Of a DNA stretch of 46,600 bases, positions 16,414-25,452 are shown in pieces; position 1 is the first letter of the stretch; every line of letters begins with the position of its first letter. Origin of the DNA: Mycobacteriales bacterium. GTDB taxonomy: Bacteria; Actinomycetota; Actinomycetes; Mycobacteriales; CADCTP01. The stretch lies in assembly GCA_035995165.1 (NCBI GenBank), contig DASYKU010000013.1:1-46600 (forward strand). The letters are read 5' to 3'. Below the pieces are notes generated by a model. It saw only the letters and a list, made by a program, of their open reading frames with translations, had not been told where the DNA came from and searched no databases. A program made the position numbers and the translations under genes.

Positions 16414-17244
16414 ATGCATACGGTGACCGACCCGGGTGATCCACGGATCGCCGACTTCCGCGATCTCACCTCCGCCGACCGCCGGCCCGACCTCCCGGGC
16501 GGCCGCGGGCTGGTGATCGCCGAGGGCGTGCCGGTGGTCCGGCGGCTGCTCGACTCGCCGTACCGGCCGCGGGCCGTGCTGGGCGTCGCGGCCCGGCTGG
16601 CCGACCTGGACCCGGACCTCCGTGGGCTGCCGGTGCCGGTCTACGCCACCACCGCGGACGTGCTGGCGCGCACGGTCGGCTTCAACCTCAACCGGGGCGT
16701 GCTCGCCTCGGCCGACCGCGCGCCCGAGCCGGCGCTGGCGCCGCTGCTGGCCGCCGCCCGCCGGCTGCTCGTCCTGGAGGGCGTCAACGACCACGAGAAC
16801 CTCGGCTCGCTGTTCCGCAACGCGGCCGGCCTCGGGGTCGACGCGGTGCTGCTCGGGCCGCGCTGCGCCGACCCGCTCTACCGCCGGTCGGTACGGGTCT
16901 CGATGGGGCACGTGCTGCGGGTGCCGTTCGTGCACGTGCCGACCTGGGCCGCGCTGCGCTCGGCGCTCGCGGGGTTCACGGTGCTCGCGCTGGCGCCGCA
17001 CCCGCCGTCCGTACCGCTGTCCACTGTGGACCCCTCGACGCCCCGGCTGGCGTTGCTGCTCGGGGCCGAGGGGCCGGGCCTGAGCGAGGAGGCGCTGGCC
17101 GCGGCGGACGGGCGGGTGCGGATCCCGATGGCGGACGGCGTCGACTCCCTGAACGTGGCCACCGCCGCCGCCATCGCGATCCACCAGCTGCGGCTCCCGC
17201 AAGCCAACCGGCGAAACGACCAAGAAACCAGTTTAGACGAGTGA
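16414..17244 (+). CDS. TrmH-family (SpoU) RNA 2'-O-methyltransferase
   Basis: About 276 residues. The C-terminal SPOUT domain carries the three SpoU motifs: NDHENLGSLFRNA near residue 125, LLLGAEGPGLS near 215 and IPMADGVDSLNVATAAAI near 238. It should transfer a methyl group from SAM to a ribose 2'-OH in rRNA or tRNA; the site is unknown. ATG 16414 with GGAGA 6 nt upstream is preferred. A frame from GTG 16318 would add 32 low-complexity basic residues, but that GTG sits perfectly for leaderless translation, so the longer form cannot be excluded. The 3' end overlaps the convergent ABC gene by 12 bp. Confidence 0.88.
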   Translation: MHTVTDPGDPRIADFRDLTSADRRPDLPGGRGLVIAEGVPVVRRLLDSPYRPRAVLGVAARLADLDPDLRGLPVPVYATTADVLARTVGFNLNRGVLASADRAPEPALAPLLAAARRLLVLEGVNDHENLGSLFRNAAGLGVDAVLLGPRCADPLYRRSVRVSMGHVLRVPFVHVPTWAALRSALAGFTVLALAPHPPSVPLSTVDPSTPRLALLLGAEGPGLSEEALAAADGRVRIPMADGVDSLNVATAAAIAIHQLRLPQANRRNDQETSLDE

Positions 17245-19074
17245 GTCCCGCCAGGCCCGGTGCAGGCCGGCGAACCGGCCCTCGCCGCCGACCAGTTCGT
17301 CCGGCGAGCCGTCCTCGACGATCCGGCCGGCCTCCATCACCAGCACCCGGTCCGCGATCTCCACCGTGGACAGCCGGTGCGCGATGATCAGCGAGGTCCG
17401 CTCGGTCAGGATCGTGCGCAGCGCCCGCTGCACGGCCCGCTCGCTCGGCACGTCCAGCGACGAGGTCGCCTCGTCCAGGATCAGCACGGCCGGGTCGGCC
17501 AGGAACGCCCGGGCGAACGCGACCAGCTGCCGCTGCCCGGCCGAGAGCCGGCCACCGCGCTTGCGGACGTCCGTGTCGTACCCCTCCGGCAGCGCGCTGA
17601 TGAACTCGTCCGCGCCGATGGCCCGGGCGGCCGCGACGATCTGCTCCCGGGTCGCCTCGGGCCGCCCGAAGGCGATGTTGTCGGCGACCGAGCCGGAGAA
17701 CAGGAAGTTCTCCTGCGTCACCAGCACCACCGAGCGGCGCAGGTCCGACTCGGACAGCTGCCGCAGGTCGATCCCGTCCAGCAGCACCTGGCCGGCGAGC
17801 GGGTCGTAGAAGCGGGACAGCAGCCGGGCCACCGTGGTCTTGCCGGCCCCGGTCGCGCCGACCAGCGCGACCGTCTGGCCGGCCGGGATCGTCACGTCCA
17901 GGTTCGGCAGCACGACCGTGTCCCGGTAGCCGAAGCGCAGGGCCCGGAACGCGACCTCGCCGTGGGCGTCCGGCAGCGGCGTCGGGTCGGCCGGCTCGGG
18001 CACCGACGGCTGCTCCTCCAGCACCCCGGACAGCTTCTCCAGCGCCGCGCTGGCCGACTGGAAGGAGTTGAAGAACACCGCGATGTCCTGCATCGGGTCG
18101 AAGAACCGGCGCAGGTAGAGCAGGAACGCGGTGAGCACGCCGACCTGCATGTCGCCGTCGAGGACCCGGTGGCCGCCGTAGAACAGGACGGTCACGGTGG
18201 CGATCGTGGCCAGGATCGCCACTCCCGGCACGAACAGTGCCATCAGCCGGAACGAGGTCGCGTTCGAGGCCCGGACGTCGTCGTTCAGCTGCTCGAAGAT
18301 CTGCCCATTGCGGGGCTCCCGGCGGAACGCCTGCACCGCCCGGATCCCGGCCAGGGACTCCACGAACTGCACGATCAGGGCCGAGTTCGTTTCCCGCGTC
18401 CGCCGGTACGCGGCGAAGGAGCGGCTCCGGAACCAGCGCGAGAGCACGTACAGCGGCAGGAACGTGGCCAGCGTGACCAGCGCCAGCGGCAGGTCCAGCA
18501 CCATCAGGATGATGCCGATCGAGACCACCGAGAGCAGCGCGGTGACCAGCCCGTCCAGGCCCTCGTCGAGCAGCTCGTTGAGCGCGTCCACGTCCGAGGT
18601 GAGCCGGGCGATCACCCGGCCCGAGGTGTAGCGCTCGTGGAAGGCCGGCGAGAGCCGCTGCACGTGGTCGAACAGCCGCCGGCGCAGGTCCAGCAGCACG
18701 GCCTGCCCGATCCGGCCCGCGCGCAGCAGGAACAGGGCGCGCAGCAAGGCGTCCGCGACGGCCGCGAGCAGCAGCACGCCGCCGACGGTGAGCAGCGGGC
18801 GCCAGTCGCCGTTCCTCAGCGCCGGGATGCCCCGGTCGATGCCGACGCCCACCAACCACGGGCCCACCATCGCGGCGCCGTTCTGCAGCAGCACCAGCAC
18901 GAGCACGACCCACAGCGCCTTGCGGTGCGGGCGCAGCAGGCTGCCCAGCAGCCGCCGGCTGCGGGCCCGCAGCACGATGCTGATCTTCTCCGGCAGCTCG
19001 TCGACGTCCTCGGCGGCGACGCCCCGCCAGTCCTTGTCCTCGATCGCTCCCGTCGCGTTCTCCACCGCGGTCAC
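17233..19074 (-). CDS. ABC exporter half-transporter, catalytic subunit of a heterodimer
   Basis: About 613 residues: six membrane helices in the first two thirds, then a nucleotide-binding domain with Walker A GATGAGKTT, signature LSAGQ, Walker B VLILDEATSSLD (catalytic Glu present) and the switch His in IAHRLS. Its signature is non-consensus, while its partner lacks the catalytic Glu. Together they give one full ATP site and one degenerate site, as in TM287/288- or BmrCD-type exporters. GTG 19074 overlaps the partner's stop (GTGA) and has GGAGGT upstream; a longer upstream frame is not real coding. Likely a multidrug or lipid exporter. Confidence 0.9.
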   Translation of the reverse strand: MTAVENATGAIEDKDWRGVAAEDVDELPEKISIVLRARSRRLLGSLLRPHRKALWVVLVLVLLQNGAAMVGPWLVGVGIDRGIPALRNGDWRPLLTVGGVLLLAAVADALLRALFLLRAGRIGQAVLLDLRRRLFDHVQRLSPAFHERYTSGRVIARLTSDVDALNELLDEGLDGLVTALLSVVSIGIILMVLDLPLALVTLATFLPLYVLSRWFRSRSFAAYRRTRETNSALIVQFVESLAGIRAVQAFRREPRNGQIFEQLNDDVRASNATSFRLMALFVPGVAILATIATVTVLFYGGHRVLDGDMQVGVLTAFLLYLRRFFDPMQDIAVFFNSFQSASAALEKLSGVLEEQPSVPEPADPTPLPDAHGEVAFRALRFGYRDTVVLPNLDVTIPAGQTVALVGATGAGKTTVARLLSRFYDPLAGQVLLDGIDLRQLSESDLRRSVVLVTQENFLFSGSVADNIAFGRPEATREQIVAAARAIGADEFISALPEGYDTDVRKRGGRLSAGQRQLVAFARAFLADPAVLILDEATSSLDVPSERAVQRALRTILTERTSLIIAHRLSTVEIADRVLVMEAGRIVEDGSPDELVGGEGRFAGLHRAWRDSLV

Positions 19075-20828
19075 GTCCCCACCTCCTCCAGGTCGGACTC
19101 CTGAGCCAGCAGGTCCCGGTACGCGGGGACCTCCGCGAGCAGCTCCGAGTGGGTGCCGACCGCGGCCAGGGTGCCGTCGATCAGCAGCGCCACCCGGTCG
19201 GCGAGCAGCACGGTCGAGGCCCGGTGGGCCACGACCAGCGCCGTGGTGCCGCTCAGCACGCGGCGCAGCGCCTGCTCGACCAGCGCCTCGGTGTGCACGT
19301 CCAGCGCCGACAGCGGGTCGTCCAGCACCAGCACCCGCGGCCGCCCGAGCACCGCCCGGGCCAGCGCCAGCCGCTGCCGCTGGCCGCCGGAGAGGGTCAG
19401 CCCCTGCTCGCCGAGGCGGGTGTCCAGGCCCCAGGGCAGGTCGTACACGAACTCGGCCTGGGCGACCCGCAGCGCCTCCTCGACCTCCGCGTCGGTCGCG
19501 TCGGGGCGGCCGAAGGTGAGGTTCTCCCGGGCGCTGACCGAGAACAGCGTCGGCTCCTCGAACGCGACCGCGACAGCCTGGCGCAGCTGCGCCAGCGGGA
19601 TGTCCCGGACGTCGGTGTCGTCGAGCAGCACCCGGCCCGCGGTCACGTCGTACAGGCGGGGGATGAGGGCGGTGAGCGTGGTCTTGCCCGAGCCGGTGGC
19701 GCCGACCAGCGCGACCGTCTCGCCCGGGGCGATGTCCAGCGTCACGTCGTGCAGCACGTCGTGGTCGCCGCCGGGGTAGCGGAAGCCGACGCCGTCCAGC
19801 CGCAGCCGCCCGGAGACCGCCCGCATCGGCTGCACGCCGGGGCGGTCGAGCACGGCGGACGGCGTGTCGAGCACCTCGTACACTCGCTCGGCCGCGGTCT
19901 CGGCCTCCTGGGCCTGCGCGGTCAGCCAGCCCAGCGAGTCGATCGGCCACTGCAGCATCAGGAACAGCGAGACGAACGCGACCAGCCCGCCCAGGCTCAG
20001 CTGACCGTTCGCGACCGCGATGCCGCCGCCGAGCGTCACCAGCGCGAGCACGATCTGGGGGAAGATCTCGAGCACGGCCCAGAAGTAGGCCAGCACCCGG
20101 ACCTTCTCCAGCTGGACCTCGCGCAGCTCCTTGGCCTGGTTCATGAACCGGCCCAGCACCAGCTTCCGGCGGCCGAACGAGCGGATCGTGCCGATGCCGC
20201 CGGCCGACTCCTCGACGCTCGTGGTCAGCTCGCCGCCGAGGTCCTGGGCCCGGCGGGAGATTGTCGAGTAGCGGACCTCGAAGTGCCGCGTGGTGATCAC
20301 CAGCGGGACCGCGAAGACGACCACCACGAGCGCCAGCGGCCAGTACGAGAAGAACAGCAGGATCCCGACCACCACGCAGACGGTCGAGTTCACCACCAGG
20401 AAGACCAGCGCGAAGCCGAGGAACCGGCGGATCGTGGACAGGTCCTCGGTCGCCCGGGACAGCAGCTGCCCGGACTGCCAGCGGTCGTGGAACGAGACCG
20501 GCAGACCCTGCAGGTGTCCGTACAGGTCGCGGCGGATGTCGGTCTCGACCCCGAGCGCGGCCTTGCTCATCACCCAGCGGCGGACCAGAACGGCCAGCGC
20601 CTCCAGCGCGCCGAGCAGCAGGGCCAGTCCGGACAGGGGCAGCAGCGCGCCGCGGTCATGGGTCCGGATCGCGTCGTCGACGACCCGCTGCGCGATCAGC
20701 GGGACCGCCGCGGGGGCGAGCTCGGAGGCCAGCGCGGCGGCGGTCATGGCGAGGAAACCGGCGCGATACGGCTTCGCGTACGTCCCCGTGCGCCGGAGCG
20801 AGGTATAGGTCGTTCGGCGCTGGGACAC
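19071..20828 (-). CDS. ABC exporter half-transporter, degenerate-site subunit
   Basis: A 585-residue type IV (former type I exporter) ABC half-transporter with an N-terminal six-helix domain (about residues 20-310) and a C-terminal ATPase. Walker A is GATGSGKTT and the signature LSGGQ is canonical, but Walker B ends LDDPLSALD, with Asp where the catalytic Glu should be. This marks the degenerate half of a heterodimer with the following gene, which it overlaps by 4 bp. GTG 20828 has no clear Shine-Dalgarno. It lies 51 bp downstream of sepH on the same strand, so read-through from sepH is possible. Confidence 0.9.
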   Translation of the reverse strand: MSQRRTTYTSLRRTGTYAKPYRAGFLAMTAAALASELAPAAVPLIAQRVVDDAIRTHDRGALLPLSGLALLLGALEALAVLVRRWVMSKAALGVETDIRRDLYGHLQGLPVSFHDRWQSGQLLSRATEDLSTIRRFLGFALVFLVVNSTVCVVVGILLFFSYWPLALVVVVFAVPLVITTRHFEVRYSTISRRAQDLGGELTTSVEESAGGIGTIRSFGRRKLVLGRFMNQAKELREVQLEKVRVLAYFWAVLEIFPQIVLALVTLGGGIAVANGQLSLGGLVAFVSLFLMLQWPIDSLGWLTAQAQEAETAAERVYEVLDTPSAVLDRPGVQPMRAVSGRLRLDGVGFRYPGGDHDVLHDVTLDIAPGETVALVGATGSGKTTLTALIPRLYDVTAGRVLLDDTDVRDIPLAQLRQAVAVAFEEPTLFSVSARENLTFGRPDATDAEVEEALRVAQAEFVYDLPWGLDTRLGEQGLTLSGGQRQRLALARAVLGRPRVLVLDDPLSALDVHTEALVEQALRRVLSGTTALVVAHRASTVLLADRVALLIDGTLAAVGTHSELLAEVPAYRDLLAQESDLEEVGT

Positions 20829-20879
20829 GATGACTGACGTTAACCGTCGCGGGCGCGAGTATCACCTGAGTTTCTGGAC

Positions 20880-22619
20880 TCAGTGCTTTCGTCGGACCCC
20901 GAGCAGGATGTCGTCCCAGGACGGGACCGTGGCCCGGCGGGCGCGGTCGTCATCGGCGGACGGGCCGACGGGCAGCGGGATCGTGCCGCCGCCGGCGGCG
21001 ATCCGCCGTACGTCCTCGTCGTCTGTCGGCGTCTCCGTCCGCGTCTCGGCCGGCGTCTCCGTCCGCGTCTCGGCCGGTGTCTCGGCCGTCCGGCCGGTAC
21101 GGATGCCGTCGCCCCGCCGGATCGGCCGCCGCTCCTCAGCCGGGTTCGCCACACGGCCCGGGCTCCCGTTCCGGGTCGGGCTCCCGTTCCGGGTCGGGCG
21201 CCCGTTCCGGGTCGGGCTCTCGGCCACCGGGCCTTCGGCGCGGGCAGCGCTGCCGGTCGTCGGGCTCTCGGCGCGGGCAGCGCTGCTGGCCGTCGGGCTC
21301 TCGCTGCCGGCCGGTTGGTCGCGGGTGCCGTCGGCGGACCGATCCGGGCGAGCGCCGCCGGTGGGGCGCCGCTCGGCGGTGGTCCGGGTACGCGTCGCCG
21401 CGCGGGCGGCGGCGACCTGGGTCGGGCCGGCCCGGCGATCGGAGCCGGGGCGAGCGGCGCCGGCGCGGATCTCGTCCAGGCTCGGCCGACCGCTCCGCTC
21501 AGCCGTCCCGGCGGGCGTCTGCTGCGACTCGGTCGAGGTCCGGACCGTCTCCGGCCGTGCGTCCGGAGCGCTCTCGGCCGAAGTGTCCAGTGCGGTGTTG
21601 CCGACCGACACGGTTGGAGGGGAACTGTCCGCCGGCGCCGTGCGCGAGGACGCGGCGCCACCGATCGGGGCGGACCCACCGCCGGCGTCGGCCCGATCGG
21701 CGAGGGCTTGCTTGCCCTCGTCCCGTCCGGTCGCGTCCTGTCCCCGTCGCTCGCCGAGCCGTCCGCGACCGGCGTCGGCCCGGCCGGTACCGGCGTCGGC
21801 GTCGGCCCGGCCACCACCGGCGTCGGCCCGGCCGCGACCGGCGTCGGCCCGTCCACCACCGGTGTCGGCCCGTCCACCACCGGTGTCGGCCCGGCCGCGA
21901 CCGGCGTCGGCCCGGTCCGAACCGGCGTCGGAGCGCTCGGTCCGGTGGTCAGCGACCGGCGGGAGGTGGTTGGGCTCGGGGCCGCGGCGCCGCGTCGGCC
22001 CGTCGGCCGCCCGTGCCGCGACCGCCAGCGGCGTCACCGCGGTGATCGTGCGCGCGTGGAACTCCTTCGCGCTCAGCTGCTCGGCCGCCGGGTCCTCCGG
22101 CAGCAGCGCCCGCCGGGCCAGGTCGAGGCTCCAGTTCGCCTCGTGGCCCCGGTCGCTGTGCCGCCACGCCAGCCGTACGGCCCAGCGCCCGTCCTCGCGC
22201 CGCCAGGCGTCCCACTGCAGCGTGCTCGCGTCCGTACCGCGGCTGATCAGCCGTTCCTCGACCAGGTCGCCGAGCTCCTGGGGCGCCGGCGGCCGGATCG
22301 CGGTGGTCCGGGCCTGCGCGGCGACGCGGTCCCGCTCCTGCAGCACCGCGTACGCGAACCGCAGCACCCGGTCCAGCGGCATCCCCGACGCGGCCGCGAC
22401 CTGCTCGGCCGACTCGCCGCCCCGGACGCGCACCTGGATCTCGCGCGGCCGCAGCGGGTTGTCCATCTCGATCTCGATCTGGCCGAGCCGGGTCAGGTCA
22501 CCGCGGCAGGCTGCCCGGACCCGCTCGTCGACGGGCAGTCGGTAGGACTCCCCGGTCGGGCTTTCCAGCAACAGGCTGGCGCCGTCCTCGGCGAGCCCGA
22601 CGAATCGCAGCTGTCGCAA
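20880..22619 (-). CDS. sepH: Septation protein SepH, enlarged
   Basis: A 579-residue homologue of SepH, the actinobacterial cytoplasmic protein that binds FtsZ and promotes its assembly at division septa. Residues 1-130 form the conserved DUF3071 head with its helix-turn-helix-like part (GESAEQVAAASGMPLDRVLRF near 70), which in known SepH binds FtsZ. The C-terminal WDDILLG motif near the end is also conserved. SepH proteins are usually about 340 residues; the extra length here is a central linker of several different tandem repeats rich in Arg, Asp, Gly and Pro. The start is TTG 22619, with GGAGG about 8-10 nt upstream and a TAGCCT -10 box at 22664-22659. Confidence 0.9.
   Translation of the reverse strand: MRQLRFVGLAEDGASLLLESPTGESYRLPVDERVRAACRGDLTRLGQIEIEMDNPLRPREIQVRVRGGESAEQVAAASGMPLDRVLRFAYAVLQERDRVAAQARTTAIRPPAPQELGDLVEERLISRGTDASTLQWDAWRREDGRWAVRLAWRHSDRGHEANWSLDLARRALLPEDPAAEQLSAKEFHARTITAVTPLAVAARAADGPTRRRGPEPNHLPPVADHRTERSDAGSDRADAGRGRADTGGGRADTGGGRADAGRGRADAGGGRADADAGTGRADAGRGRLGERRGQDATGRDEGKQALADRADAGGGSAPIGGAASSRTAPADSSPPTVSVGNTALDTSAESAPDARPETVRTSTESQQTPAGTAERSGRPSLDEIRAGAARPGSDRRAGPTQVAAARAATRTRTTAERRPTGGARPDRSADGTRDQPAGSESPTASSAARAESPTTGSAARAEGPVAESPTRNGRPTRNGSPTRNGSPGRVANPAEERRPIRRGDGIRTGRTAETPAETRTETPAETRTETPTDDEDVRRIAAGGGTIPLPVGPSADDDRARRATVPSWDDILLGVRRKH
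21028..21087 (-). repeat. 24-bp tandem repeat in sepH
   Basis: Two identical 24-bp units (21028-21051 and 21052-21075) and a half unit. They encode repeated TETPAETR in the C-terminal part of the linker. Confidence 0.9.
21163..21216 (-). repeat. 18-bp tandem repeat in sepH
   Basis: Three 18-bp units differing at a single base, encoding repeated RNGSPT/RNGRPT hexapeptides in the linker. Confidence 0.9.
21235..21300 (-). repeat. 33-bp tandem repeat in sepH
   Basis: Two 33-bp units (21235-21267, 21268-21300) differing at two bases, encoding an Ala/Arg/Glu/Ser-rich undecapeptide repeat. Confidence 0.9.
21764..21931 (-). repeat. 21-bp minisatellite in sepH
   Basis: About eight degenerate 21-bp units encoding the heptad-length peptide GRADAGR/GRADTGG, with one irregular unit near 21785-21805. 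All units keep the frame, which suggests expansion by slippage under coding constraint. Confidence 0.88.
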
Positions 22620-22658
22620 TTCCCCCGCCTCCGGCTCGTCGAGAATCGTCGTAGCTCA

Positions 22659-22664
22659 AGGCTA
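22659..22664 (-). promoter_or_regulatory. -10 box TAGCCT of sepH
   Basis: TAGCCT on the minus strand predicts a transcript start near 22652 and a leader of about 33 nt carrying the GGAGG ribosome site. No clear -35. Confidence 0.4.
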
Positions 22665-22682
22665 GGGTCCGTACGGAGCCCC

Positions 22683-22718
22683 GTCCGGCTCCGACACGCC
22701 CGTTCAGCCGAGCCGGAC
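22683..22718 (-). terminator. Terminator of the sigma factor/beta-propeller operon
   Basis: Perfect 9-bp stem (GTCCGGCTC at 22683-22691, GAGCCGGAC at 22710-22718) with an 18-nt loop, spanning the stop codon of the beta-propeller gene and lying just upstream of the sepH promoter. Confidence 0.55.
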
Positions 22719-23783
22719 CTCCGCGGCCGCGACCTCGCCCGGGACCGGGATCCGGCGCAGCACCCGGCCGTCCACCGTGATGATCTCCAGCGCCACCACG
22801 GTGTGCGCGGGCGCGTCCGGACTGCCCTGGAGCCCGTCGTCGGCCCAGCGGACCCGGACCAGCGCGGCGTCGCCGGACCAGCCGACGATCGTGCCGAGGC
22901 CCTCCAGCGGTGTCAGGAACGCGCCGGTGCGGGCGTCCATGATCTCCTGCCCCGCGCCCGTCGGCCGGTCCGCGAGGAACCGCCGCCGGTCCGGGGACAC
23001 GGCCCACCAGTCCGGCGCGATGACCGCGTCCGGCGCCCCCCACCGGGTCGCCGGGCGACCGGTGAGGTCGTAGAACTGCACGCCGCCGTTCGTCCGGACG
23101 AGGCCGAGCTCGCGCCCGTCGGCGGACCAGGACAGGTCGCAGTCCGAGCACCGCTCCGGGATCGTGAACGTGGCCTCCGTGCGACCGGTCGCCGCGTTCA
23201 CCACCCCGGCCCGGACGACGTCCTCGCCCTTGCGGATCGAGGAGTAGGCCAGCCGGGTCCCGTCCGGCGACCACCGCGGCAGCGGCGCGGCCACGGTCTG
23301 CACCGCGGGGTCGAGCCAGCGCACCGCGGTCAGACCGTCCCGCAGCAGCGCGCCCCGGTCGGCGACCCCGAACGTCGACGGGTAGCCGGGGCTGCCCTCG
23401 ACGCCGCCGGAGCGGACCACGACCCGGCGGCCGTCCGGGCTCGGCGACAGGTCCGGGACGCCGATCCGTACGTACCGGGAGGTGGCCGGGTCGCGCAGCA
23501 GGCTGTACGCGGTGAACGGGTCCGGGCCGATCCCGGTGAACGCCGCGACCACCGGCCCGGCGGAGGTGGGCGCGGGCGTCGCGGGCGGCCCGGCCCGGTC
23601 CGGCCGCAGCGCTACCGGGACGGCCACGGCCAGCGCGGTGATCGCGACCACCGCGGCGACGGCCGCGACGAGCCGGCGGCGGTGATCCCGGCGGGCCCGG
23701 GCCAGCGCGGACCCGGCCAGGTCGGCCGGTGGCGGTACGTCGCCGAGCTCGCGCAGCGCGGTCCGGAGCAGGTCGTGGTTCAT
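22704..23783 (-). CDS. Membrane-anchored PD40/WD40-like beta-propeller protein, possible anti-sigma factor
   Basis: A 359-residue protein with a short cytoplasmic N-terminus (about 36 residues, Arg-rich at its end), one membrane helix at about 37-59, a Pro/Ala/Thr-rich stalk, then about 270 residues of PD40/TolB-like blades (repeated SPSPDGRR, SPDGTRLAYSS, SADGRELGLV and SPDRRRFL motifs) outside the cell. ATG 23783 overlaps the stop of the sigma-factor gene (ATGA). The tight pairing and topology suggest a sensor that holds the sigma factor by its cytoplasmic tail, but the tail has no recognisable ZAS zinc motif, so this role is inferred. Confidence 0.8.
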   Translation of the reverse strand: MNHDLLRTALRELGDVPPPADLAGSALARARRDHRRRLVAAVAAVVAITALAVAVPVALRPDRAGPPATPAPTSAGPVVAAFTGIGPDPFTAYSLLRDPATSRYVRIGVPDLSPSPDGRRVVVRSGGVEGSPGYPSTFGVADRGALLRDGLTAVRWLDPAVQTVAAPLPRWSPDGTRLAYSSIRKGEDVVRAGVVNAATGRTEATFTIPERCSDCDLSWSADGRELGLVRTNGGVQFYDLTGRPATRWGAPDAVIAPDWWAVSPDRRRFLADRPTGAGQEIMDARTGAFLTPLEGLGTIVGWSGDAALVRVRWADDGLQGSPDAPAHTVVALEIITVDGRVLRRIPVPGEVAAAEVRLG

Positions 23784-24274
23784 CGCGTCGCCTCCTCGAC
23801 CAGTTCGGGACAGGTGCTGCGCAGCCGGGCCAGGGCCCGGGAGGCGGTGCTGCGCACGGTGCCGACGGAGACGTCCAGCGCGGCCGCGACCTCGGCCTCG
23901 GGCAGGTCGTCGACGTAGCGCAGCACGATCACGGCCCGCTGCCGGACGGTCAGCGTGCGCAGCGCCGCGGCCAGCGAGAGCCGGAGGTCGGTGCTGGCGG
24001 CGTGGTCACCGGGAGCGACCGTCTCCGGGACCCCGAAGACCTCGCGCCCGCGTCGCCGCCAGCGTCCGACCTGCTCGTGGTAGAGCGCCTTGCGCACGTA
24101 CGGGTCCGGCGGCCCGTCGATGCGCGACCACCGCAGCGCGACCTTGGCCAGCACGGTCTGCAGCAGGTCCTCGGCCGCCTCCCGCTGCCCGGTCAGCAGG
24201 TACGCCGACCGGAACAGCGCGCCCGCGCGGGCCGCGACGAACTCCCGGAACTCCCGTTCCGCCTCCGCGTCCAT
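23780..24274 (-). CDS. SigE-family RNA polymerase sigma factor (ECF type)
   Basis: A 164-residue ECF sigma factor of the actinobacterial SigE family. Region 2 lies at about residues 8-75 (REFVAARAGALFRSAYLLTG, then AEDLLQTVLAKVALRW) and region 4 at about 105-158, with a helix-turn-helix (LPEAEVAAALDVSVGTVRSTASRAL). The internal ATG 24274 matches the usual family N-terminus; longer upstream frames run into serC. It lies 32 bp after serC on the same strand and overlaps the beta-propeller membrane gene by 4 bp. The regulon is unknown. Confidence 0.9.
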   Translation of the reverse strand: MDAEAEREFREFVAARAGALFRSAYLLTGQREAAEDLLQTVLAKVALRWSRIDGPPDPYVRKALYHEQVGRWRRRGREVFGVPETVAPGDHAASTDLRLSLAAALRTLTVRQRAVIVLRYVDDLPEAEVAAALDVSVGTVRSTASRALARLRSTCPELVEEATR

Positions 24275-24306
24275 CACATCCGGACAGACGCGGCGAGGCG
24301 GCCGGA

Positions 24307-25452
<1,146 letters not shown>

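Noticed and set aside
13346-16444. Very long open frames on both strands across the FtsX permease
   Set aside because: They have low-complexity translations and no motifs. The permease frame (13450-16227, minus) alone shows membrane helices and fits its ATPase partners.
17233-19950. A 905-residue form of the ABC exporter subunit starting near 19950
   Set aside because: The first 290 residues are an out-of-frame reading of the upstream partner gene. GTG 19074 with GGAGGT and a 4-bp overlap is the true start.
20866-20883. Inverted repeat CTGAGT-6-ACTCAG as a sepH terminator
   Set aside because: It has only a 6-bp AT-containing stem overlapping the stop, with no T-tract, too weak to call with confidence.
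21764-21931. Regular 21-bp repeats that could suggest a CRISPR-like array
   Set aside because: The units are head-to-tail without unique spacers, keep the sepH frame and encode a heptapeptide repeat.
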